A DNA stretch of 64,000 nucleotides from Carya illinoinensis. Lineage: Eukaryota; Streptophyta; Magnoliopsida; Fagales; Juglandaceae. The notes beneath the pieces are model-generated. The model saw only the letters and a list, made by a program, of their open reading frames with translations, did no database searches and was not told where the DNA came from. Positions 39,929 through 51,138 of this stretch are shown in pieces. Position numbers and translations under genes: made by a program. The DNA lies in assembly GCF_018687715.1 (NCBI RefSeq), contig NC_056762.1, forward strand, positions 35,638,864-35,702,863, given 5' to 3'. Positions within the stretch are counted from its first letter, which is position 1, and every line of letters begins with the position of its first letter.

Positions 39929-40928
39929 AAGCACCTGCAATGCTTATGCCAAGCCTAGCTCATTCGAGATTAGTCATGGAAGCTATACAAGAAGTAAAAA
40001 TGGTGCAGATATCATGAGGCAGACCTGGGTTTCCCCCTAATATTTGTTTTATATTCAGAGCCAACTATTGAACTGTTTAGGTCTAGTATTAGATATCAAA
40101 CAATGCTAGTTTTCAGCTTCTTTGCGAATGAAATTAAAAAGTTTAATTTTGTGCTTTTAACGTGCATTCTTTAATTTTTTTTTTTTTTAAAAAAAAAAAC
40201 TGTTGTCTATTCTTTCTATCCATGAAACCTTTGAGATATCAGTGTATGTCAATTTTTTCTGTCTTGCATTGCTATTTTTTTTTTTTTTTGGATGAGCTGT
40301 TAATTTGTAGTCCAGGTAACATGGTCAGGGTATACAAATATAATCTCTCTTGAAATGTACAATTCTTAAAGCTTCATGAAGCCCATGTTAACCATTGAAT
40401 TGGTGAGAAAATTTTCAATAATAGGTACTCTTCCGTATTCTTATAAAGCCTCACTTTTGGAGAATATAACTTTGACTGCCTAGAAATCTGGTCATAGGAA
40501 AGGAACACTATTCTTAGGAAATTAATAGAAATTTTTTCTCAAGATTTTTGTCTGAACATTGCCATGTTATCTAGACATAAAAGAATCATCTTACAAAGGA
40601 TCTCTTTGATAGTAATACCAATTATATAAAGTTCTAAACTGAACAAGTTGTATTTTGCAAAATACATAATTTTGCATAATTTTAAAACTTAAAAAAAAAT
40701 CTTTATTAATCAACCCTCTAGCTTGTTCTATTATAAGTGAAAGAAATAATTTGTGTTTTTGTGAAACTGCAACAGATTTGGCAGAGTATGATGAGGTATT
40801 GTGAAATGAGGGGCAAGGACCTTTTGGATGCAGGTGTAATTACACCAGCAGATCTCTATGAATGGATGAAGGCAAAGAATACTGATGAATCAGCCATTGT
40901 TGGCGTTGGCTTGCCTTGTTATTCATAG
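39929..40928 (+). other. two exon-like segments inside the hAT element
   Basis: Segment 39929-39993 (after TTTCTGCAG, before GTAAAA) and segment 40776-40928 (after CTGCAACAG, to a TAG) are in compatible phase. Together they would encode EAPAMLMPSLAHSRLVMEAI, then QE, IWQSMMRYCEMRGKD and LLDAGVITPADLYEWMKAKN. The composition is protein-like rather than random, but I do not recognise the family. They could be transduplicated host exons or a remnant of the element's own gene. Confidence 0.4.
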
Positions 40929-43100
40929 ATATGTAATTTTCATATATTGTAGTTGTGTTTTGTAATGTAATATATAAATATCAAATAATGTAATTAGTTA
41001 AAAAGGTAATTAGTTTTATTTTATTTTATTTTTGAAAGGAAACACTTCATATAATATTAACCAGAAATATTTTTTGTTTTATATATAGAATATATATAAA
41101 ACACGTCAAATTAAATATTTTTTCTTGAAAAAGTTGTATAGAATATAGGCTTTTAGATTAAAAAAAAAAATTATGCTTTTCAACACTATCATTTTCTTGA
41201 AAAAAAAAATTAACAAGTAAGATTTCGTTATTAAAAAAAAAAAAAACCCGGGTATAGTCCGGAACTCGGATTCATCCGGGTTTCGGCCCGGGTCACAATC
41301 CACACTAATTCGGTCTGGAATCTGGACAGGATTTGGAACACTGGTTCTGGGCCGGGTATACCTGGATTCCCGGTCCGGAACCCGGATGAACAATCCTATG
41401 TATGGGTGTGTTTAAACTCCCTAAATCCCTTATATATAAAATTAACCAAGTGATAAGGCAATTTTGGTAGAGCCAACAGCATAACGAAAAGAAGATTCAT
41501 TGGTTTTCTTGGAGTCAAATGAGAAAGGCCAAGTCAGTATGAGGTTGTGATTTAAGGATTTGGAGAGTTTCAACCTGGCACTACTTGTGAAACAAGGTTG
41601 GAGGTTTCTGCAGATCCCAGAGACCTTGGCTAGTAAAGTTTTCAAACTTAAATATTTCCCTACAATCTCATTTCTAGAAGCTAAGTTGGGTGCTAATCCA
41701 TCTTTTATTGGGAGAAGTTTATTTGCAACAAAGAATCTGGTGGAAGAGAGATCTCTATGGAGGATTGGGAATGATGATCAAATGAGGATATGGAATGATT
41801 GTTGGATTCCCCAACCTTCTTTCAAAATCCAAAGTATGCTTGTTGTCTTGGACTTTAATGCAAGGGTAAATGTTCTCATTGACTCATATACAAGGAGCTA
41901 GAATGTCCTTTTGCTCAGAGAATATTTTTCAACTAGGGAAGTGGAGTTGATTCAACAAATGTCTGTTAGTTGTTCAAACTATCCAGACAAGTTAGCGTGG
42001 AGGTGTAGCATGAATGGCCTTTTTACAGTAAAAAGTGCATATTATTTATAGAAGGAGATGATTGGGAGATGGAGAGGGCAAGGCTCAAAAACTTATATAA
42101 GCAAGTATGGGCTCTACTTTGGAAGCTAAATATTCCTAATGCAACTAAAACTTTCATATGGAGAGCTTGTCTAGAGTCTCTGCCAACAAACTCAAATCTT
42201 TTTAAGAGAAGGGTTGTGGATTAATCAGCTTTATGTTCCCTATGTCACCTAGAGAAAGAGACAAGTATTCATACAATATAGGGATGTCCTGCTGCAAATG
42301 ATGTATGGTGCATGGGAACAAAAAAGCTTAGAAATCTAGTTTTTTTGCAGTCAGTATTTTGAAGTGGTTTGCAATTATCATTGAATTGTTTGAGTAGGAG
42401 TTAGTGGAGGAGATTGTAACAACATCTCAGAAGATATGTCAAAGAATAAACACTTTTTTTAAAATGAGTTTTTACTCATCCAATAGAAGTCATGCTTCAA
42501 ACAAAGCAGGCAACCATTGAATTTCAAGATGCCAATAAGAAGGAGAGTAAGAATGAGGCAGTCTCGAATATCATCATTGATAGCTGAGAATCTCCCCTTT
42601 GTTGGGATCTATAAAGTAAACCGGGATGCAGTTTTGAGTAGGAATACTAGCAAGGTGGGCATTGGGATTATTGTAAGAGATAGTGAAAGACATGTCATTG
42701 CTACAAAAAGGATGCAGGGAAGTTATGTTCAAGATCCTCACTTGGCTTAATTCTATGGTTTTTCAAGCAGTTAAATTTGCTTTGGAGGTTGGAATAAGAA
42801 AGATCATTATTGAAGGTGATATCTTAAATGTTATTAAAAGCATTAATAAGAGTTTGGGTTCTAGCCAGTACTCGAGAGCTATTACCTGGTACACAAAATC
42901 TGTTCTTGCACAGTTAGATTATTGGGAAGCTATTCATATTAGAATGGCGTTAAATGTTGCTGCAATGCACTTACTAAAAATGCATTAGGAATATCTAAGG
43001 ATATTATTGATATAGAAAGTTGTCCCTCTTGTATTTTTTACCTCATTTAAGAAGTTTAATCAATGAAGAGCATTTCTTCTTTCAAAAACAGAAAAGAAAA

Positions 43101-45660
43101 GAGAATGATAAGAGGAATAAGGATACAAGCATATTTATTGTACAATTGATCAATATGACAAGGTTATTTTATCAAAATATTAAAATCTTTTAAAATCTTG
43201 AATTTCTCATTTTTATAAAGAGATAAAGACTTTAAATCCAGTAACATTTAATAATCATTTAATATTATCTGATAAAATTATTTCGATAGTTATGAATGTT
43301 GTAGACCCATTCAGGTGCATGTTCCTTCTACTTCAAACTTTAATCTTCAAAGGAAACTTTTAAAAGAAAAAATTCTGTAAAGCTATTTATTGACATAAAA
43401 AGCAAATAGTTAATGAAATTTTTGTCTTAGCATTAAAAACATGTATACTTAGCCAAGAGCATCTACCCAATTGTATAACAAAAAAAAAAAAACATTTATA
43501 CTTTATATATATATATATATATAACTCATTTAACCTCGGCATTAAAGTTCTTTAACAATATGGAGTTTTTGTCAAAAAATCTTCTCAAACTCATCTATAA
43601 AAATGAAAAGATATTTGTTGAGCATACCATAAATACATGTATTTTTAAAAGTCTAATTAAAAAAGAATTTTGTTACTCCTCAGTCATCATTTCCACATAC
43701 TATATATTATATTTATATTTATTTTTTTAATTTTATTATTCTTAAACTAATTGAATTTTTCTACTCATCATTCATACACCACACATTTGGTAAAAGAAAA
43801 AAATAAAAAAAAAATTATTTATAATTTGTAGTGTGAGGATGATGAGAATTTTTCATTAATTCTCACGTGTCTCTTGATAAAAAATAATAATAATAAAAAG
43901 AAAAAAAACACATATGCATCTCATATGATCAATAAAATTTATAAATTGACGTGACTTAATATCATACATTAAATTTATTTTATAATAATAATAATTTTAT
44001 AATTTAATATATTATACCAAATCAAATTACAATTCAATATATTATGTCAAATCAAATTAATTTGTAACATTTTTTTTTTCTTTACAAACTAAATATATCT
44101 TAACTCATAAACAAATTGGATAAAAGTTGCTGAAATTGAATTGGGAGGAAAACACCGCAATGTAGAAGATATGTATAGTTTATCCTTGTCGTCCATCTAT
44201 AAAGTGGTGAATAAAGATGTGATGAGATAACAACAGCTACAGATCCTTCTAGTTGGGTCTATGGTCGGCGTGGTCGTTTCTTCTTTAAGGGTAAGAACGA
44301 CGACAGAGGAAGGGAGTCGAGTCTCGTCGAGTGGGGTCGACAAGGCAAAGCACGAGCAACGGTGACGAGGCGCTGCTACCGACTCAGTAAACGTCACGTC
44401 CAGGGTTGACGTGGAAGGATTGGTCGCGCGGTACGAGAACCACCCGATTTCGCATCGCCACGCCACGCTACCCTACGCCGAATTCCAACCCTTGACCTTT
44501 CAAAGCTGCCTCGAGATGCCATTTTGCTTTCACATTTCTTTGCCTGGCCTCCACGCGGTGACCAGTATCTGAATAGTGCACCATAAGTGGTACAGGTTCA
44601 TTTGTCTTTGAAATTTGGGAGTTTATTCGTATCATCGTATGTTCTTATTTGACTCCCATCTTTTACACGACAACAAGCTTTCATTAATAAAATCATTGAC
44701 AGGCTACAGCTTACCTAACACGTTCAGATGCTGCTTTAACCAAGAGATATTCAACATTTTCGAAAGAGATGGTATTTGCAATTAAATATGTAACTTTAGC
44801 GAATTTATTTGAAAGAGATTGAGTAAATATATAATTTAATAAAAGACTAATTTTTAAATAATAAATTTTATAATTATTTAAAAAAATATGTAAATTTGTA
44901 CAATTTATAACTATAGCTAGTATTACAGGTGAGTAATTGAATTTGTCATTATTCTTGAACCACCATGACTCTATCGACAGGTGACGCGGGCTCGTTGTTT
45001 TTATCATTAATACCTATGTGTTTTTCAAAGTAATCTTTTAAATTGGACTTAAATCACGAGAACATTAACTAATCTTAGCCTTATAGATATTGCAGAATGG
45101 TAGCATGGTTTTTGCCTCCAAACTTGTCCACATTTTGTACATATTTTTGCACGATGTTTGATATGTACTAGCGTTCACAAAATTATGCTCATATTTGACA
45201 TTTATTATGTTTTGTAGTCAGAACCAAAATCCTTCGATTCATATGACACGCAGAATATTTTATTTAAGGAAATATTTTTTTCTACTTAAAAATATAATAA
45301 CTCTTAGTTCAATCTTGTATGCATTTTGCGTAACCCCACAACAAATGTCATGATAAAAATCTATATATTTTTATTATTTAACGTTTGTATTGCACTATCT
45401 AAATTCATGCATGAAATAAACAGGAAATGGAGACCTATATGTCTTTTGGATGTGTTTCACTGCCACTCATATACGATCATCTGCAACCAAAGAGTAAAGT
45501 GACTTGAGAATTTACGGGAACGCCTCATATATCTAAGTCAGATATCACAATAAGGAAACATTTTCAATACCAATGAATCATATGGATCCTAATATACCTG
45601 AGTTCTTTGTTTATGAAGAGCCTGTGAAACATTTGTTATCATGTGATAGTAAACTTATCT
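43101..45660. other. intergenic, AT-rich with one GC-rich island
   Basis: AT-rich sequence with short A-runs and an (AT)n at about 43507-43523. About 44190-44570 is markedly GC-rich (see findings). No gene is supportable; the minus-strand open frame 44197-44466 lies in the GC-rich part and has no recognised domain. Confidence 0.45.
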
Positions 45661-45661
45661 G

Positions 45662-46607
45662 TAGGGGTGTAATTTTGGACTGGCAAACTGGTGAACTGGC
45701 CTGGTTTGACAGGTTTATAACCGGTCCAGTTACGAAGCCAATTCTTATGTTGTGCAAATCGGCTGAAATAGTCCGGTTTCAGTTTCCCACTTTTTGGGAC
45801 CGAACCAGACCGGTTGTGAAAATATTAATATATAAAAATTAATTTTATATAATTTTGAATATTATATAAAATATTTTATGTATAATTATATATGAATTTT
45901 TGATATATAATATATAAGTATATATTATATATGAAATAATTTTATATTATAATTTACAACATAAGATCTTAACCTTAAATATGAATATTTATAATTTGTT
46001 TGGTCATATGTTGTTAATAACAAAAAATATATTAATTACATTTTATGGTATAATAAATTTTCAACATATGCTTTTAACTCTTTGATAGTCCACTTTAAGT
46101 CTATATATAAACATAAAACAATGATATAAATCATTATAGTATTAGTAGTTATATTAATGCTGTATCACTAGATGATAGTATAATGATATCATTATAATAT
46201 ATCACTATAATATATATATATACACTATAGTGATATCACTATAATAGTATAATATATAGTAAGGATGGTGTTATTATAGTTAACTATCATAATATGTTGG
46301 TATTAAGTATATGTAACTTAATAGTATCAATATCAACAGTATTACTAATATTTATATATGTTAATATAATATATATATATATAAAGTATACTATATTAAT
46401 GTAAATATCATAGTATATTCTATTTTCTTTTACAAATTTACATTTTATTAAAATAGAAAAATCAGACTAGAATTAATAAAATTGAATGTATCAATTTAGA
46501 GGAATAACCGGTACGTAATTGGTTTTTAAAAATACATAACTTATATATACCGGTTCGGTTTTAAATTTTGTCGAAAACCGGACTAGACCTAACTGATTAC
46601 ACCTCTA
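45662..46607. mobile_element. hAT-type non-autonomous element, 946 bp
   Basis: Ends TAGGGGTGTAAT (left) and TAGAGGTGTAAT (complement of the right end) match at 11/12. The flanks CTTATCTG (45654-45661) and CTTATCTA (46608-46615) are an 8-bp target duplication with one change. Subterminal DNA is rich in ACCGGT/CCGGTT motifs on both sides and the centre is AT-rich without an ORF. Confidence 0.85.
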
Positions 46608-48160
46608 CTTATCTACCATTCGAAATTCAAATGTTGAGACGGAGGGTTTATCTATATTTGAATGACAACTATATTCGAATGATAACTATATTCAACCAGT
46701 AACTTCCTTTTTTCGATGAATTTTTGAGTAGTTATCTTCTTAATGAGTAGAATGGATTGAGCCTTAGAGGTGGACTGAGCCCTCGGGGGCTGAGTTAGCG
46801 GTCCGACTAGTGACCCAAGTCCATTGGTTAGCCCAATGGGTGCCCAATGGGTGTTAAAGGATATTGAGCCCTCTTTAATATGGTTAAAAATTTATTTATC
46901 ATTCATTACTTTTCATTCAATTATTGGATGCAACCTAAAAGAATGGTGAGGAAATGGGATGGTTGATAACAAATTTCAATATCCAAAGTCCACAGACATA
47001 TCTTCCCTAGTCCAAAAAGTAAAAAGAGAATGCATAATTGGAGAGCATCTCTTAGAGATTGATGGAATCATTCCTCTTTAAGAATGGAACGTGAGAATTA
47101 AATGTGGAACATCAATAACCAATTTTCGAAGGAGATGAGGGGATATAAAGTGCACCATTGATTGATATTGAAAAAAGTAACAATAATAGACAAAACATCA
47201 CCCCTCTACTAAATACAAATATTTGCTTCTGTTCATCGTACACACCATATTAATAATATCATTATGAATTATTTTATTTTTAAATTAATAAAAATATATC
47301 ATTCATATTATTTAGACGGTAGGATTTGATTTATAAAATTTAAAATTTATTTTTTAAATTAATTTATGATACATAAAACGTGCACTTTATAAACATCTTG
47401 AAATAACAATACTCGACCTAATAGAATAATACAATCTTTATTATCTTTTTTGGATAATGATATTTTTACACATCTTTAATCTTTTATTATTATTTTTACT
47501 ACTTAATATATTTTTTTTAACTTTTATTCTTTGAATCTAAAGTAAAAATCTCATCACATGACCTTCATGCATAATATAGAAGAAAATAAATTCAATCTAT
47601 TAACGTAATAATATAAATTAATTAAAAAATGAATTCAATTTTATAAAAATTTTAATCTAAATTTAAATAGTAAAAAGAAAAAAAAAAGTTGGATGATAAA
47701 ATATTAATATAAGAAGGGTAAGGGTATCATTATACATCTTTCTTTTTTAGGTCTAGTTTATTTTGTAAATGAGATCAGATGAGATGAATTGAATTGATAT
47801 AAAAGTTAAATAAAATATTATTAGAATATTTTTTAATATTATTTTTATTTTAAAATTTAATAAAATTAAATTATTTATTTTATTTTATATAAAAATTTAA
47901 AAAATTCGTAATAATTAAATAAGAAATATTTTTCTTCAACTTTGTCGTTATTTTCTTCAAATTCTTGTTTTTAAATTTTGTGGTTTTAATTTTAAATAAT
48001 AATATATACAATCATTTTTACGTATTCTTTATATACTCCATTGATATGATTAGTTGAATTAATTTTTTTTAATATTTAACTAATCATATCACTAAAATAT
48101 ATAAAAAATTATATAAAAATAACTATACATTACATTTTTGTTTTACTTTAACTTTTTAAA
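46608..48160. other. intergenic, AT-rich with MITE relics
   Basis: Holds a GC-richer patch at about 46750-46880 with repeated gcccaatgggtg, a GAGATG-family MITE at about 47750-47935 and a hairpin-forming segment at about 48000-48130 like that at 10.1-10.3 kb. No gene seen. Confidence 0.45.
47750..47935. mobile_element. MITE, GAGATG family
   Basis: Has gagatcagatgagatgaatt at the left and the shared attaaattatttattttattttat core. The right end is eroded. Confidence 0.55.
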
Positions 48161-48289
48161 TGCCTAAACATGACGCAGGTGGACCGCGGTTAGTGGTTTC
48201 TATATAATTTTCGTAAAACCACGGTTTAGTCCTTGCATTTTCATAACACGCGTATCGTTGCACTCGCAGTCCGTAGTTTCCACAAACAC

Positions 48290-50867
48290 TCTGTTTCTCT
48301 TCGCCTTGCCCCCCGCCCGCCCTCCCTCCCCACCTCTCTTTCTCTGTGGTGCCGGCAGCTTCATGCCCTAGGACTCTCCTATCTATCGCCGCCACGCACC
48401 AATCGTTGATCGAATCGTAATTTGAAGGTAATATTGCTTTTGCCCGTTACACCCTCTCCAAATCTCAGACCGTACGCTCTCCGATTTTGTGTTCCCAATC
48501 TCTCCCTCTCTCTCTGAGGCGTTCTTTGATGTCAGATTTAGTTTCCCGTTCTGGTTCTGTTTGGTTTGCTGAGAAAGCGCTATGCTTAATTGTTCTTGCT
48601 TTTTTTTTTTTTTTTTTTTTTCTTGGTTGAGCTGAAACAGCTAAACACAGTCATGAATTCTGATTTCACTATTTCCTACGTTTACTCGGAAACCGGTCGG
48701 AACTTAGTGGGCGGTTTTTTTGCTTTTCTATTTTATTTCGAAATTCTATGAATATAGAAGTTTATTACACGTATGAGTTATATTCAATAAACCCGCAAGA
48801 AAACTAATTTTTTCTTTCTTTCTTTTAATCTTACCTAAACCGATTCGGGGATTATTTTGTACATGGGTTTGCTTGATTTCTTGTTTGAATCTTGAAGGGC
48901 TTGAGTGTTGTTTTTTTTTTGGTGAAAAAAAAAATTCGGACTGGATTTTATTTTTCATTAGAAAGCACCTTCTGGGTGCATGCTAGCCCTGAAAGGGAGT
49001 GCCCTGGTTTGGTGTGGTTCCATGACATAAAAAAGATTGTAATTTGTTTTTAGGTGATTTCATTTGTTTTGCATTTCTTTGTTGATGTTTTTGGGTATGT
49101 GCTTTGGGGTTTAATTTCTCTCGTACATAAATTGTATATGTTTCCCTCTTTTATTGCTTTATATATCAGTACAACCTTTTGGGTTTTGCCTTTTGGACTT
49201 ATGATCATGTTAGTTTAGAAAATGTTTTAATTTAATTTACCTTTTATTTGGTCACTGAGAATACTGAGATGGGAAAAATGGAGCATGTCTCAACTCGATT
49301 TAGTTTCTGGGTAATTACCAAGAGAGAGAAAGGGGGAGAGGGGGGGGGGGGGGGGTTCGTCCTGTCGATCAGATAGATCTAGTATATTACAAAAAAAGTA
49401 ATGGTCGCTATACGAGGCTTGTTTTTGGACTCGTTGTAATGGCATCATTCTGTGCAAAAACTGAGTTCAATCATTTGTTTTATGGGTAGTCATATACGAG
49501 AGTAAGTGTAGGGCTATAATAATTTCTCCTTTATTTATGTTACTTGTTTTAAAGAAAATATATGTTATCATTTTTATCATTATCCTCTCTAAATCCCTTG
49601 ATGTGATGTCAAATGATTGGCCAATGAGTGGAATATAGCAAAAATATAGAAAATATATGCTAACCTTAAACGATGTCAGGAAAATGGAGACTTGGAATTT
49701 TTTGCTTCTTCAATTTACCTTCAGTTATTTGAGTTCCTCAGTACACAAATTGGTCAACTTGATCCTCTCTCATCTAATATTTTTTCTAAATTTGGTTATG
49801 CAGTTTAGGCACTACGGAACAGAAATTTTTGACCTTTTCGTCAGGCTCATTTTTCCATTTTCTCAAGTTTTCATTGGTAGAAGAGGCATATTTGTAGTCC
49901 TATTTTTCTATTATTTATGACATTTGTCATATCTGAGTTGTCATACCGACACAAAATCAATATTTGCTTTTGTAATATTTTATCTTTCCATTTTCTCGGT
50001 TTGTAATCATATTTCTTGTCTGTTGGATGTCTTTGCAAATATCATACACCTTTTCATTATTTAATTATCTATATCATTGGGGTTTCCCTTTCTGATTATC
50101 TGATTTGTTCCCTCTTAGGTATTCAGCGTCATAGGCGCTTCTGCTGCCGGCTATAATCAGTTCTTGCTTTTTCCTGGCGTAATAAAAGAGGTTTGCTCCA
50201 CTTTATTTCTTCTGAAATCAAATTTCTCATTCACGAAATTGTATTCTAAGGTGCTATTTTGTGCTGAACATAGTCTATATTGTTAAAGATAGCAAAAAAT
50301 TTGATTTTTTTAAAAAAAGAAATGGTGAACAAAACATGGCCAATAATGTTTTAATTGTCTATTTTCTTACTAATAAAATTCTCTATTTTCTTAAATTTCT
50401 TGCAAAGCTCATTTCTGGACTTTAACTTATGAAAGTACTTTTGTTTATTGTCTTGATTTCCAAAGGAAAAATACAACGAGATAACAAAATATGTTGTATG
50501 TCATTCTTAGACCAACCACTTCAGTTGCACTGCCTATGACATGCTGACACCTTTAAGTCATCTATGGGTGTAACAGTCTACTTTAGGAGCCGGATATCTG
50601 CTAAATGGAGAAGAAAGCAAATTTTTTTAGTTCTAAGTATTTTATCTTTTCATTGCCTCGTAGGATTATGCTATGCCATTTGATTTTCCATCGTTTATTG
50701 TATATATACCTAAAGTTCTAAGATGGGAATCACACATGAAATTTTACGCTATTGAGTATTTAAGCATGAGTGAAGCTGTCCTAATTTGGTGTATGCCTGA
50801 GGAACCCAGATTCTGTTGTGATTATTCGCTACAATTTCTTAATCTAATGACGTGATCTCTGAAACAG
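48290..50867 (+). promoter_or_regulatory. promoter and split 5' leader of the Cys/His-repeat gene
   Basis: A CT-rich GC-elevated stretch (about 48290-48427) ends in AATTTGAAG followed by GTAATATT, so leader exon 1 probably ends at 48427. A candidate second leader exon is 50119..50190, after CCCTCTTAG and before GTTTGC. The coding exon starts after CTGAAACAG at 50868. Long leader introns are common in plant regulatory genes. Transcription start is unknown. Confidence 0.6.
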
Positions 50868-50868
50868 G

Positions 50869-50940
50869 ATGACTGACTGCCATCATGTTGTAGTGAAGAA
50901 ATCAAGTCAAAGCAAATTCATCTTCAACTGTTCCAACTGA
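50869..50940 (+). CDS. upstream ORF 1 (23 codons)
   Basis: ATG ACT GAC ... TGA in the main leader exon of the Cys/His-repeat gene, encoding MTDCHHVVVKKSS and ten more residues. It ends before the main start at 51139. Its role is unknown; it may reduce initiation downstream. Confidence 0.35.
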   Translation: MTDCHHVVVKKSSQSKFIFNCSN

Positions 50941-50975
50941 TCAGTTGAGGCTTGGGTTAAACTTCTGCTTTAGGA

Positions 50976-51041
50976 ATGGATCGGTGTGACACATCAGGAT
51001 TTGTTAGTGGGGGAGTGATGGACACTTTTAGTGACCTCTAA
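50976..51041 (+). CDS. upstream ORF 2 (21 codons), peptide-like
   Basis: ATG to TAA encoding MDRCDTSGFVSGGVMDTFSD and a final Leu, ending 98 bases before the main ATG. The mix of residues looks selected rather than random. I recall that Arabidopsis members of this loricrin-like family carry annotated conserved-peptide uORFs, which would fit, but I could not compare sequences. Confidence 0.5.
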   Translation: MDRCDTSGFVSGGVMDTFSDL

Positions 51042-51138
51042 CCCTAATTTTGAAGCTAGTTTCTTCACCCGGAAGTCAGGCAGACTGTTCTTTTGCAATT
51101 GAGATTTGGTTTGGTAGCATCGTAATAGCTTTTATTTC

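Noticed and set aside
44197..44466. 89-codon minus-strand frame in the GC-rich island
   Set aside because: GC-rich DNA lowers stop frequency; there is no recognised domain, signal or splice context.
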